Below, piece after piece: positions 8,564 through 17,090 of a stretch of DNA of 64,000 bases (the stretch's first letter is position 1; the number at the start of each line of letters is the position of its first letter). The stretch comes from Acinetobacter cumulans. GTDB taxonomy: Bacteria; Pseudomonadota; Gammaproteobacteria; Pseudomonadales; Moraxellaceae. The DNA lies in NCBI RefSeq assembly GCF_003024525.3, contig NZ_CP035934.2:1922001-1986000 (forward strand). The letters run 5' to 3'. The translations under genes and the position numbers were made by a program. The notes under the pieces are model-generated. The model was not told the origin of the DNA. It did not search any database and was given only the letters and a program-made list of their open reading frames with translations.

Positions 8564-9846
8564 GGGTTTTCCTCACTGTGTGACACAGTATTTTTTTGAC
8601 GAAGTTTGTGTTTTTTTATTTGTGAAATTATGAGTTGGCTCAGTAACACGCTAAGCACAGATCCAATAGCCAAAACCAAATAGAAATGACCATAACCAAG
8701 TGCTTTGGCCAAAAAGCCTGAAAAAGCTCCGCCAATGAAATACACCAGCAATTCGAAGCACACTAAAATGGTGAAATCTGTGCCTGCTTGGGCTTTAGAT
8801 GCGCTTTGCATGAAGTAGGCATACAGCGCTGTCATGGCGATATAACGAATGGCCAGCATCAGCACAACGCAAAGCGCCAAGAATAAATGCCACTGCTGGA
8901 ACCAACCTAAAACAATGGCAAAGCCCATAACGGCATAAAGCGCCGTACGACACCATGCAGCCCAAATGAGTAATTGGGTTGAGGGGATTTTTTTTAGTAG
9001 GAAGGCAACACTGACAGCCGCCAACAAGCCCACACCCGCCCCAATCACAGACATCAATACGCCAATTTGTGAGAGTGACCATTGTTGGTCGATGAGCATC
9101 GGATTAAGCATGGCCATTGCTGGTGCTTCTACCACGCGATAACACAAGATTAAGGCCAAAGCCCACAATATTTCTGGGCGTTTAAAAGCACGTTTTAAAC
9201 TAGGACGGGTGTCAACGAATGCTTCTGCAGTTGTCGATATTGTAGATTTTTCTTGTATAAAAAATATCGCTAGCATGGTCAGTGCCGTCAACACAGCCAA
9301 ACTGGTCAATGCATATTGCCAGCCATAGTATTGATACAGCCAAAGCGTAGCAGCCCCACCAATCATGCTCCCCAATGCAACACCAATACTTTGTGCCATA
9401 CTGCCAAAACGGTAATCGGTATCTTTAAAGCTTTCTACGGTATAACCATCAATGGCAATGTCTTGCGTAGCAGCAAAGCTGGAGATCCATAGCCCAACGA
9501 TGACAAATACCCCTAAACCATAGGAAAATTGCGTCATGGCCAAGGCCAATACACCCAAAACTAAGGCAATTTGGGTCACAAACAACCATGTTTTTCGTTT
9601 GCCTAATTTTTGAATATAAAAGCGATCTATATATGGCGCCCAAAAAAACTTAAAGGCCCACGGCAGATACAGCAAAGACAGCATGCCAATCCAACGTAAA
9701 TCGACACCTTGGTGCCTCAAGATTGCAGGCAACGCCACATTATAAAAATACAGGGGTAGCGCATGAGCCAAATACAACACAATCACAATACCCAAGCTCA
9801 ATGCTGTAAGCCCCTGACCTGTTGCTTGTTGTTTTGCATTTAACAT
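8560..9846 (-). CDS. actC: MFS siderophore permease ActC, RhtX-like
   Basis: Inner-membrane protein of about 428 residues with around 12 predicted helices and a hydrophilic central loop (TAEAFVDTRPSLKRAF), of the RhtX/FptX type that imports ferric siderophores in a single subunit. In A. haemolyticus ActC was reported to resemble rhizobactin importer RhtX. The open frame reaches 9915, but ATG at 9846 fits the family N-terminus and overlaps the upstream actB stop by 7 bp, so I chose it. It overlaps actA by 4 bp. No periplasmic-binding protein or ABC importer is present, consistent with an RhtX-type route. Confidence 0.83.
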   Translation of the reverse strand: MLNAKQQATGQGLTALSLGIVIVLYLAHALPLYFYNVALPAILRHQGVDLRWIGMLSLLYLPWAFKFFWAPYIDRFYIQKLGKRKTWLFVTQIALVLGVLALAMTQFSYGLGVFVIVGLWISSFAATQDIAIDGYTVESFKDTDYRFGSMAQSIGVALGSMIGGAATLWLYQYYGWQYALTSLAVLTALTMLAIFFIQEKSTISTTAEAFVDTRPSLKRAFKRPEILWALALILCYRVVEAPAMAMLNPMLIDQQWSLSQIGVLMSVIGAGVGLLAAVSVAFLLKKIPSTQLLIWAAWCRTALYAVMGFAIVLGWFQQWHLFLALCVVLMLAIRYIAMTALYAYFMQSASKAQAGTDFTILVCFELLVYFIGGAFSGFLAKALGYGHFYLVLAIGSVLSVLLSQLIISQIKKHKLRQKNTVSHSEENP

Positions 9847-10214
9847 AGCCACCTCTGAACAGCCCATTGCAACGCATCTGTACGGTCTAAAGTGACGTAA
9901 TACGGTACACGCCATGCTGCATGTAAAGACGGTGCATTTAAACGTTGCTGATCTGCTGGATCTTGTGCAATGCGTACCAATCCCAAACAGTATTGGAAAA
10001 AATCTTGCTTATAGCGCTTGTACCATGTGGCTTGTAGCTGTCTATATTGCTCTGGAAACTCAGTCACAGGCTCAGTTTGCATGACCAAAACAAAATGTTG
10101 TTGCTTTAGAAAAAAGCGCTCTACCTGACTCAGCCATAGCTCAAACTCTTCGGTAGAAACATGCGCTGAAAAGCGCATGTCCATAATTTGGATATGTGTG
10201 GAGGCATAGCTCAT
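9840..10214 (-). CDS. actB: Small protein of the siderophore operon, ActB position
   Basis: 124-residue soluble protein of unknown function, rich in Gln, Trp and Tyr, with no signal peptide or membrane helix. It overlaps acbD upstream (4 bp, ATGA) and actC downstream (7 bp), so it is tightly embedded in the operon. The name follows its position in the acinetoferrin operon. I recognise no catalytic motif: there is no FAD or NADPH loop and no cysteine cluster of the FhuF kind (one Cys near residue 76 and one at the C-terminus). A role in siderophore release, acyl-chain handling or enzyme support is possible but not shown by sequence. Confidence 0.7.
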   Translation of the reverse strand: MSYASTHIQIMDMRFSAHVSTEEFELWLSQVERFFLKQQHFVLVMQTEPVTEFPEQYRQLQATWYKRYKQDFFQYCLGLVRIAQDPADQQRLNAPSLHAAWRVPYYVTLDRTDALQWAVQRWLC

Positions 10215-10855
10215 AACATGGCCTCAGTCTGCGCTACAGGCTGTATCTTCTTTTGAGCTTGCTGAGATACAGTCAAATAACCGCCAAATTTTTGATAGAA
10301 CTTATCTTTGAAGCAGTAATACAGCATGGCGGTTTTTTCAGGCATTGGAATTAATCGCTGCGCCTCATAACAAAGCTCTTCTACTACAACTGCATAAGGT
10401 TTCACCGTATGGTCTGGCTCACCCACAATTTTTGTGGATGGTGCATGTTCAAAGATATAAAAACCCAACATTCGCATCACGGGTCTTAAATATCCCTGAC
10501 CAAATGCAGACTTTTCACCAAATAACAAATGCCAGCCTAAATCTGTGTCATCCCCGTCGTAATAGCGCCCTAAGCGGTCGCGCTTACCTTCATAAATTTC
10601 GGTATAGCCCACATCCTGCCCATTCACACCAACAATCAATATTCGGTGATGATCATCCGCCAAGGCTTTTTCATAATAGACCTGTAGCTCAAGTTCAGAT
10701 TTGTTCAGTTGCCACTGTGGAATGACATGCGGCTCATGCATCCATTTATGTACCAAAGCCATATCTTCTGGATATCGCATTTGTCGCAAATAGAATTGCG
10801 TCTCATTCTCATTATATTCATAAAAATCAGGCAGTTGACGCGATAAAGTAGTCAT
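10211..10855 (-). CDS. acbD: Siderophore N-acyltransferase (IucB/AlcB/RhbD-like GNAT)
   Basis: 214-residue GNAT-fold enzyme that would acylate the N-hydroxylated diamine arm to give the hydroxamate. It resembles the siderophore acetyltransferase family, with MHEPHVIPQW near residue 38, GYTEIYE near 83, and the acyl-CoA-binding stretch DLGWHLLFGEKSAFGQGY near 105-122. In acinetoferrin the acyl group is 2-octenoyl; the sequence alone does not reveal the acyl chain used here. ATG at 10855 follows AGGA at good spacing, 29 bp after acbC, the only real gap among the biosynthesis genes. The stop overlaps the actB start by 4 bp. Confidence 0.85.
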   Translation of the reverse strand: MTTLSRQLPDFYEYNENETQFYLRQMRYPEDMALVHKWMHEPHVIPQWQLNKSELELQVYYEKALADDHHRILIVGVNGQDVGYTEIYEGKRDRLGRYYDGDDTDLGWHLLFGEKSAFGQGYLRPVMRMLGFYIFEHAPSTKIVGEPDHTVKPYAVVVEELCYEAQRLIPMPEKTAMLYYCFKDKFYQKFGGYLTVSQQAQKKIQPVAQTEAML

Positions 10856-10884
10856 TATTTTCGTCCTAAAAAATGTCTTAAATG

Positions 10885-12753
10885 TTATGAAATAGCTGGC
10901 TGTTGCTTTGCAGACACAGATGGTTGAGCTTTATTCGATGTAATCTGTGTTGCCCACTGCGCTAATGTTTGTGGGCTTACAGGATTTGCAATTGGGTCTA
11001 GAAAAACTGGAACTGGGCGTTCTGCCTCATCGTTATAACTGGTGGTAAATAAACGCACGCGATTGAGGCAAATTTTGTCGTATTCAGGTCTAAACATTGC
11101 AAATTTTTCAATACGTTCAGCCCATTCAGGGTGCGCCTGATGAAATGCAGCAATCACATCAGATATGGTTTGCCAAAACTCAAGTTCGCTGTGCGAAGGA
11201 AAATCTTGCAAAAATACATTACAGATATAACGGTAATGCACCATAAACAGCCCTGTGAAGATAAAATGACTGAGTTCTAAGGCACTATGGCGCAGTAATA
11301 TTTGTGCTTCAGCAGGTAAATTGGCCAGCTCGGCAAAATCTTCATCTACCAGATTCACATCATCAATAAAGTCTTTGAGTACCATTTTTTCAGGTACACC
11401 CTGACGGTGAATCAGCATGGTATTTTCACCATGTGGTGAAAAAGCCAAACCATATTTATAAAGACAAATTAGCAACGGATGAACACTGACTTCAGCAAAG
11501 CGCTTTAACCATTGCAATGGACTTAAACCCGAAGCATCAATTAACACTTTTAAAATAGATTCACCATTGGCATCACGATGCAAAAGCGCAGCTTGAGACA
11601 GCGCAGACTGACCTACGCCAATGCATGGGTCTACACTTTCGCGCCACAAACAACCAAATAACTCTTTAAATTGATATGGCGCACCTTCAATTTGATCATA
11701 GCAAGGCTGCTGTATGGTCAATGTGGCAATTTCACCCAAGAACTCTACACCAGAAGCTTTTAAATCAGGATCTTGGTGCTGAATTTGCTTTAACCATTCC
11801 GTGAGTGCTGGCGCAGCTAAATTACGTTTCGATGGTAAGCCACGATAAACCGCCGTATTTAAAATACTGACAGGGAGTTTGACGTAGTGACGTTGAGGCT
11901 GACTGATATTGCATAAAGTTCGAATGGATTGCATCGGAACATATTGGTCTTGCCCAATATCCAACTCAATTATGCGCTGTGACACGATTTCATGAGCATA
12001 AGTCGCCACCAACCATTGGTGCCATTGCCATGCATGTACTGGAATGAGGAAATAATCTACTGTCGATAAACCACGCTGAAATAAGATCTCTTCAAAATGA
12101 TTTCGTTCAGATGCACTCAACTCATATTCATATAAACGACTGGCTTGCCATTCTGCTGTTGCACGAAACTGTGCTAAATCACGGTGAACCGCCAACCACA
12201 GCACTTTAACTTGTGGTGAAAGCTCGGGGGCACTGGTCACATAGTCATCATAACCAAAGCCCATACGCCCCTTACTCATAATTAACCAAGGGTGACCGCG
12301 TAGCATACCTTCAATTTTATAGTGAGGCTCTGTGAGTACCGCTGTACTTGGCAGACGGTGCTCAAGCATCACATGCGCTTCTGCCAACCACGTATTGTTC
12401 ATCTCTTTCATTAAATAGGCTTGAGTAAACGGCTTTACATTCGCTTGAATGGCAAAAGCCTGTATAAATGCATGTAAATTCCATGCTGGCTCAGTATTTA
12501 AATCAGGATCATCTGGTTGATTGATTGAAAACTCGCGAACTGAACCTGTTTCAATCTGCCAATGCCCAAGCAAATATTGCTCACCTTTAAACTGATAAAC
12601 CTGTCCGTTTAACACCAAATGGTAGGTCCTTGGTGCTATTTTCGTGACGCTCATCATTTCTTCATATAAAAATTCAGCAATCGCCATTTCTATTAATTGC
12701 TGGCCTGCACGGCGCCACTCTTTTTGACCAATCTGTAACTTTGCAAATTTCAT
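10885..12753 (-). CDS. acbC: NIS siderophore synthetase, IucA/IucC family (second)
   Basis: 622-residue NRPS-independent siderophore synthetase. Such enzymes adenylate a citrate carboxylate and join it to an amine or hydroxamate arm. The family core is visible: HPWLIMSKGR near residue 155, HAWQWHQW near 242, LPVSILNTAVYRG (about 293-305), and SPHGENTMLIHRQG (about 435). An IucA plus IucC pair in one operon is expected when two arms are added to citrate. It overlaps acbB by 4 bp (ATGA). Which synthetase acts first cannot be read from sequence. Confidence 0.9.
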   Translation of the reverse strand: MKFAKLQIGQKEWRRAGQQLIEMAIAEFLYEEMMSVTKIAPRTYHLVLNGQVYQFKGEQYLLGHWQIETGSVREFSINQPDDPDLNTEPAWNLHAFIQAFAIQANVKPFTQAYLMKEMNNTWLAEAHVMLEHRLPSTAVLTEPHYKIEGMLRGHPWLIMSKGRMGFGYDDYVTSAPELSPQVKVLWLAVHRDLAQFRATAEWQASRLYEYELSASERNHFEEILFQRGLSTVDYFLIPVHAWQWHQWLVATYAHEIVSQRIIELDIGQDQYVPMQSIRTLCNISQPQRHYVKLPVSILNTAVYRGLPSKRNLAAPALTEWLKQIQHQDPDLKASGVEFLGEIATLTIQQPCYDQIEGAPYQFKELFGCLWRESVDPCIGVGQSALSQAALLHRDANGESILKVLIDASGLSPLQWLKRFAEVSVHPLLICLYKYGLAFSPHGENTMLIHRQGVPEKMVLKDFIDDVNLVDEDFAELANLPAEAQILLRHSALELSHFIFTGLFMVHYRYICNVFLQDFPSHSELEFWQTISDVIAAFHQAHPEWAERIEKFAMFRPEYDKICLNRVRLFTTSYNDEAERPVPVFLDPIANPVSPQTLAQWATQITSNKAQPSVSAKQQPAIS

Positions 12754-14219
12754 GATATATACTCAAATACATTATTTTTCTGTGTTTTTAGCCCTTTTAA
12801 TTCAAAGCTTTGTGTCTGATCGTTCAACTTTTGAATGCAAAATTGCTCCTGCATCGGCACCGTTTGATGTGCTGTAGAGACCAGACTTAACTCTGGGTTT
12901 TTTTCAGGCCGAAAGTGCTGAAAACACTGAGCTTGGTCGCTCATTTCATACAGCTCATATCCTACTAATTGGTTGGCAATATGGGCCGCGCGACATGCAC
13001 CTAAACCTAAGTCGGGTGTACCCACACCATGTGTATGCAACTCTTGGTTTTGTACGTAAATTTCGCCTAGAGCATCATGTGACAACCGGTAGTCACGATG
13101 CACTTTCCAACGCCCTTGTTCATCGGTATGAATTAAGGGTTTTAGGTATCTTAAAAATTCAAATTCTGGACTGACATATCCTGTTGCTGCTACAACACAA
13201 TCAGCCTGTAAAACAAACTGTTGCTCTGTGACGGTATGTTGGAAATGCAATTGAATTTTGCCTTGCACATACTCTGCATACTTTAAATGTGATTGCGCAT
13301 GTAAGTACGTCATTTGCTCTCGTGTACCAATACTGCGGTGATACAGTTTTTGGTAAATTTCACGAATCGTTTGTGCACTAATACCCTTATACAACAATGC
13401 TTGTTGTTTCAATTGATCCGCTTTTTGCGCTGCACTGAGTTGATAAAAATGCTCGGTATAATCTGGACTAAAGTGCTCCAAGCCGAGCGGTGCATATTCC
13501 ATTGGGAAAAACCCATTAGACCGTGTAAGCCAGTGCAACTTATAAGGCAATGCTTGACGAGTAGATCTTGGCTGACGCTCTTGCGCATGCTGCTGATCAA
13601 ACAAGTCCATAAAGACTTCGGCAGCAGATTGGCCTGAACCCAACACCACCACATTACCACTACGCTGCTGACCACTCTGGCTGAGGTAAGAAGCTGAGTG
13701 TAAACATTGTTCAGGATACTGTTGTTGCAAGTTCTGCAAGCACACAGGTAAATGAGGGACATTCCCTGAACCAATCACCAAATGACGGCATAGAAAATGT
13801 TGTAATACACCATCTTGCTCGACCACAACTTCAAAACCATGCTCTTTGGCATAAATAGCTTTGACAATCGATTGATATTGAATATTGCTGAGCTGATCTG
13901 CGACCCATTGGCAATAATGGTTATATTCACGTCGTGGAATTTGCGAACGTTCAAGAAAATAAAACTTATATAAACGTTGTTGTGCTTTTAAATAATTTAA
14001 AAAACTATAAGGACTGGTCGGATCAACCATCGACACCAAATCGGCCATAAATGGCACTTGCAAAACGGTATCTGGTAACTGCATCCCCGCATGCCAATCA
14101 AACTGCGCTTTTTGTTCAAAAAAGCGATATTTCAAATTGGTTTTATCTTGTAATAAGCTGGCCAAACTTAAATTAAAGGGCCCTAATCCAATTCCTATAA
14201 AATCAAGCATAGCGCGCAT
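12750..14219 (-). CDS. acbB: Siderophore N-hydroxylating monooxygenase (lysine/ornithine/diamine type)
   Basis: 489-residue flavoprotein that would N-hydroxylate the diamine (1,3-diaminopropane in acinetoferrin). The FAD loop GIGLGPFNLS is at residues 9-18, the NADPH loop GSGQSA at 194-199, and ATGYVSPEF near 345 matches the family. Alternative ATG starts at 14219 and 14210 overlap acbA by 17 or 8 bp; the first is used. No diaminobutyrate aminotransferase or decarboxylase for making diaminopropane is in the operon, so that precursor must come from elsewhere, as in other Acinetobacter. Confidence 0.9.
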   Translation of the reverse strand: MRAMLDFIGIGLGPFNLSLASLLQDKTNLKYRFFEQKAQFDWHAGMQLPDTVLQVPFMADLVSMVDPTSPYSFLNYLKAQQRLYKFYFLERSQIPRREYNHYCQWVADQLSNIQYQSIVKAIYAKEHGFEVVVEQDGVLQHFLCRHLVIGSGNVPHLPVCLQNLQQQYPEQCLHSASYLSQSGQQRSGNVVVLGSGQSAAEVFMDLFDQQHAQERQPRSTRQALPYKLHWLTRSNGFFPMEYAPLGLEHFSPDYTEHFYQLSAAQKADQLKQQALLYKGISAQTIREIYQKLYHRSIGTREQMTYLHAQSHLKYAEYVQGKIQLHFQHTVTEQQFVLQADCVVAATGYVSPEFEFLRYLKPLIHTDEQGRWKVHRDYRLSHDALGEIYVQNQELHTHGVGTPDLGLGACRAAHIANQLVGYELYEMSDQAQCFQHFRPEKNPELSLVSTAHQTVPMQEQFCIQKLNDQTQSFELKGLKTQKNNVFEYIS

Positions 14220-16026
14220 CCTTTTGTTTAAGTTGCAAAGGATTACTCAATTGAACATACACAGACTGTTGTTCTACAGGTGCAATGAGCTCATCAAGCT
14301 CATGTAATCGCGTTAAAAGATTCGCTTTATACGGTAGAGTCTCTTGGTAGAGCAAAGCATGTAATAGGCTACTTTCAGGATATTGCGCAAATAAAACCAA
14401 TAATCGCTGCTGTAATTCATCTAATAGCTGTTGTTCCTTAATCCACCCCGTTGCACCAATGGCATTAATCAAACCAAATAAGGTATTACCAAAGAAATAA
14501 TAACTAAAACGTTCATCTACAAATTCTTGCGAGCCTACAGCGTGGGCCTTATCGGCTAAATCTGGAAATAGCGATAGTACTTCCGTTGCCCGCTCTTGAA
14601 TGTAATAAAAACCTTGATTGTCGCGAAGCCACAAATATTTAGGTAAGCCATGTTCCAGTTCAAGTAACACATTTTGCTGATGTGACTCAAATGCCATGCC
14701 ATATTGGTGATACACATGCATCAACGGCTTTAAAGAAATATCGAGGAACTTTTGGAACCAATACAGCGCAATTTGGCCTCGATCTTGTGCTGGATTTTGC
14801 TGATGCAAATAGGCAAATAACGTGTCAAAACGATTTTGTGCTTGGCTTGGATGATCCTGACATAAGGATGCAATACAGCTTACTTGTTGCGTCTTATCAA
14901 AGGGCTGATCTCTAAAAATGCAGATCGTTTCATTGATGATTTCATCTTGCTGTTTTAGTGCAATCCAAGCTGGATCATTCAATGCTTTTAAAGTTGGGCA
15001 TTGCGCTAATATTTTCTGCCCTAAAGTACTGTGCCATAGTTGATGTGTCATTTCGCCCCGGTAGCATTCTTTGGCTAAATTCACGCGGATCGAGTTGGTA
15101 ATCATGACAGATAACGATGGCTTCAACATCCAAGGCGCATCAAAACTTGCCAAAGTTCGTACTGAAGTTGTCGGTGAAAATGCCCAAGCACGCTCACCTA
15201 AATCGACGATTTGATCTTGCGACTTTAATTGCTTAAACCACGGCTTACACTGCAAATAACGTGCTTGCCAAGGATGTAATGGCAATAATTTATAATGTGG
15301 ATATTTTTCTAAGCATGCATAATCTGTATTACTTAAATGTTTGTATAAATGCTGTTTCAATTCACTCGAAATAGACGTATTGAGAGCATTCCCTTCTGCA
15401 ATATAGTCTGGTGCGACCAACCAATAATGCATTGGGGTCTGTGACTTGGCTTCTGGTGAGAAATTTGTCCAGTCTTCATGCACAAAACCCACTCTACTTT
15501 TGGGTGCAGGATGCATGCTATGGCCTAAAATTAAGGCTTGCTCAGTTTCTATAAAACTTTGTTCGAGCTGAATAAAATCGTCAAATTCATGCTGACGCAG
15601 GGTTAAAAACTGCGTGAGCGCATCTCGACTTTCAATCCAACGCTCCAACAATGATGCAGGATCTAAACGTGTTGTTTGACAGGGTTGCACTTCTTCTTGC
15701 GCATCACCTGCACGTGATGTCATTACAAGCTCTTCTAAAAGTAAGGCCACCATAGCCACACAGCTCATATTTTGAAATTGCCCCTTACTCCTTACTTTGG
15801 GCAACGTAGCTATACGATGACGTCCTACCGTACTCACATAGGAGAGTGGCACCAACAGCTGAGACTGTATTGCATCTAATGGCAATACCAATAACGTCAA
15901 GCCTTGGCTAAACGTCAGTTGAGATGAATTTTGTTGATACTTCTCGAGTAAAATTGATTTACCCGTTTCTTGTGAGTATGCATTGACAAGATGCTGCATC
16001 GCCAAGCGACTAGCAAGCGCTTTCAT
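14203..16026 (-). CDS. acbA: NIS siderophore synthetase, IucA/IucC family (first)
   Basis: 607-residue synthetase and first gene of the siderophore operon. Family features include LGHSMHPAPKSRVGF near residue 168, LLPLHPWQARY near 246, SVRTLASFDAP near 291, and AFESHQQNVLLEL near 449. It condenses citrate with an acylated hydroxamate arm. ATG at 16026 follows GAGG about 10 nt upstream. A strong Fur box lies about 105 bp upstream of the ATG, implying iron repression of the whole eight-gene unit. The N-terminal 100 residues are less typical but in frame and free of stops. Divergence from AcbC suggests distinct substrates in the two condensations. Confidence 0.9.
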   Translation of the reverse strand: MKALASRLAMQHLVNAYSQETGKSILLEKYQQNSSQLTFSQGLTLLVLPLDAIQSQLLVPLSYVSTVGRHRIATLPKVRSKGQFQNMSCVAMVALLLEELVMTSRAGDAQEEVQPCQTTRLDPASLLERWIESRDALTQFLTLRQHEFDDFIQLEQSFIETEQALILGHSMHPAPKSRVGFVHEDWTNFSPEAKSQTPMHYWLVAPDYIAEGNALNTSISSELKQHLYKHLSNTDYACLEKYPHYKLLPLHPWQARYLQCKPWFKQLKSQDQIVDLGERAWAFSPTTSVRTLASFDAPWMLKPSLSVMITNSIRVNLAKECYRGEMTHQLWHSTLGQKILAQCPTLKALNDPAWIALKQQDEIINETICIFRDQPFDKTQQVSCIASLCQDHPSQAQNRFDTLFAYLHQQNPAQDRGQIALYWFQKFLDISLKPLMHVYHQYGMAFESHQQNVLLELEHGLPKYLWLRDNQGFYYIQERATEVLSLFPDLADKAHAVGSQEFVDERFSYYFFGNTLFGLINAIGATGWIKEQQLLDELQQRLLVLFAQYPESSLLHALLYQETLPYKANLLTRLHELDELIAPVEQQSVYVQLSNPLQLKQKDARYA

Positions 16027-16130
16027 CTGACCATATCCTCTGTTTTAAAACTCAATTTGAGCCTTTCATATATTTATGTTTCTTTTAATGCACAAATTTT
16101 GTGACTGCGCTGGCCAACGCTCAAAAACAT

Positions 16131-16149
16131 ATTAATGATAATCATTATT
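16131..16149 (-). promoter_or_regulatory. Fur box upstream of acbA
   Basis: The 19-bp site ATTAATGATAATCATTATT matches 16 of 19 positions of the Fur consensus GATAATGATAATCATTATC, including the whole core. It is about 105 bp before the acbA ATG. A putative Fur box before acbA was also reported in A. haemolyticus. It should repress the siderophore operon when iron is plentiful. Confidence 0.88.
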
Positions 16150-16280
16150 GTTAACATTTGCACTTTTGTGATTTTTTGCTAACAAATTCGATTTTTTGCT
16201 GTAATAAACTGTTTTTTAGTTATTTATTTTTTAATATGAATATTTCTGCTGAAAAGTATTAAAAATATTGGCATGGGACT

Positions 16281-16300
16281 AAATGATAATATTCTCATTT
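16281..16300. promoter_or_regulatory. Second Fur-like palindrome
   Basis: AAATGATAAT and ATTCTCATTT form a 20-bp palindrome with 9 of 10 pairs, resembling iron-box half sites but with no central spacer base. It lies about 130 bp further upstream of the first Fur box. It may be a second operator for cooperative Fur binding, or a chance AT-rich palindrome. The remainder of the 450-bp gap between acbA and ybaK shows no gene. Confidence 0.45.
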
Positions 16301-16411
16301 ACGATTGTTTTTATCATTTTTCTAAGCGTAATCCCTCCCCATAAGAAAAAATAAATAAAATCTATCTATTTGTAATAATTATATTTTTATAACAATAAAA
16401 ATGAACCTCGT

Positions 16412-16441
16412 AAAAAAAGCACAATATTGTTCATATTGTGC
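16412..16441 (-). terminator. Rho-independent terminator of ybaK
   Basis: On the minus strand GCACAATAT and ATATTGTGC form a perfect 9-bp stem around a 5-nt loop followed by TTTTTTT. It lies about 35 bp after the ybaK stop. Confidence 0.85.
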
Positions 16442-16476
16442 TCTGCATAAAATCAATATAAGAATAAAACTGTTTA

Positions 16477-16944
16477 TTATTGATCCAAAACATCAACAAA
16501 CGTTGCACCCAATACTTTGGCTAAATCTTGCGGTTTTAGACCAATATCTAAGCCACGCTTCCCGCCACTCACATAAATTTTAGCTAATGTTTCAGCACTC
16601 GCATCAATCACTGTTTTTAGTCTTTTCTTTTGCCCAACCGGACTAATTCCCCCGACCAAATAGCCCGTGAGCCGTTCAGCATCTTTAGGGTCCGCCATTT
16701 TAAGCTTTTTACAGCCAAAAGCCGAAGCCACTTTTTTTAAGTTCAGCTGATGATTCACAGGTAACACAGCTACAAAATAGTTTTTTTCATCGGTAACCAT
16801 TAGGGTTTTAAACACTTCTTCTACCTGTAAACCGAGCTTTTCTGCAGCTTCTAAACCAAAGCTTTTCGCATCTGGATCATGTTCATATTCATGAATAGAA
16901 AATTCAATTTTTTGTGCTTTTAGTAATTTACTTGCTGGAGTCAT
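16477..16944 (-). CDS. ybaK: Cys-tRNA(Pro)/Cys-tRNA(Cys) deacylase YbaK/EbsC
   Basis: 155-residue editing enzyme that hydrolyses Cys misattached to tRNA(Pro), a cytosolic quality-control function. It matches YbaK throughout: lysine K46 in EVFKTL corresponds to the catalytic lysine of the family, followed by [24 protein letters not shown] and [11 protein letters not shown]. Length is typical. It stands alone between the siderophore promoter region and alkM, with its own terminator at 16412-16441 and another hairpin at 17037-17062 upstream of it. Confidence 0.92.
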   Translation of the reverse strand: MTPASKLLKAQKIEFSIHEYEHDPDAKSFGLEAAEKLGLQVEEVFKTLMVTDEKNYFVAVLPVNHQLNLKKVASAFGCKKLKMADPKDAERLTGYLVGGISPVGQKKRLKTVIDASAETLAKIYVSGGKRGLDIGLKPQDLAKVLGATFVDVLDQ

Positions 16945-17036
16945 AGATATTCTGATGCTTTAAACAGGCCCTTATTATATGCCGATACATCTTCCATACA
17001 ATGACTGATCCGAATCTAAACCTATTCAAAAAACAT

Positions 17037-17062
17037 AAAACCCATACTTGTGTATGGGTTTT
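17037..17062. terminator. Bidirectional terminator downstream of alkM
   Basis: AAAACCCATAC and GTATGGGTTTT form a perfect 11-bp stem with a TTGT loop, with A and T runs on either side. It lies 28 bp after the alkM stop and would separate alkM from ybaK. Confidence 0.85.
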
Positions 17063-17090
17063 AGCGAAGTTTTAAGAGCGTATTAATTAT

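Noticed and set aside
9847..9915. Upstream extension of actC
   Set aside because: The added residues are an alternate-frame reading of actB; ATG 9846 matches transporter N-termini and gives the normal 7-bp overlap.
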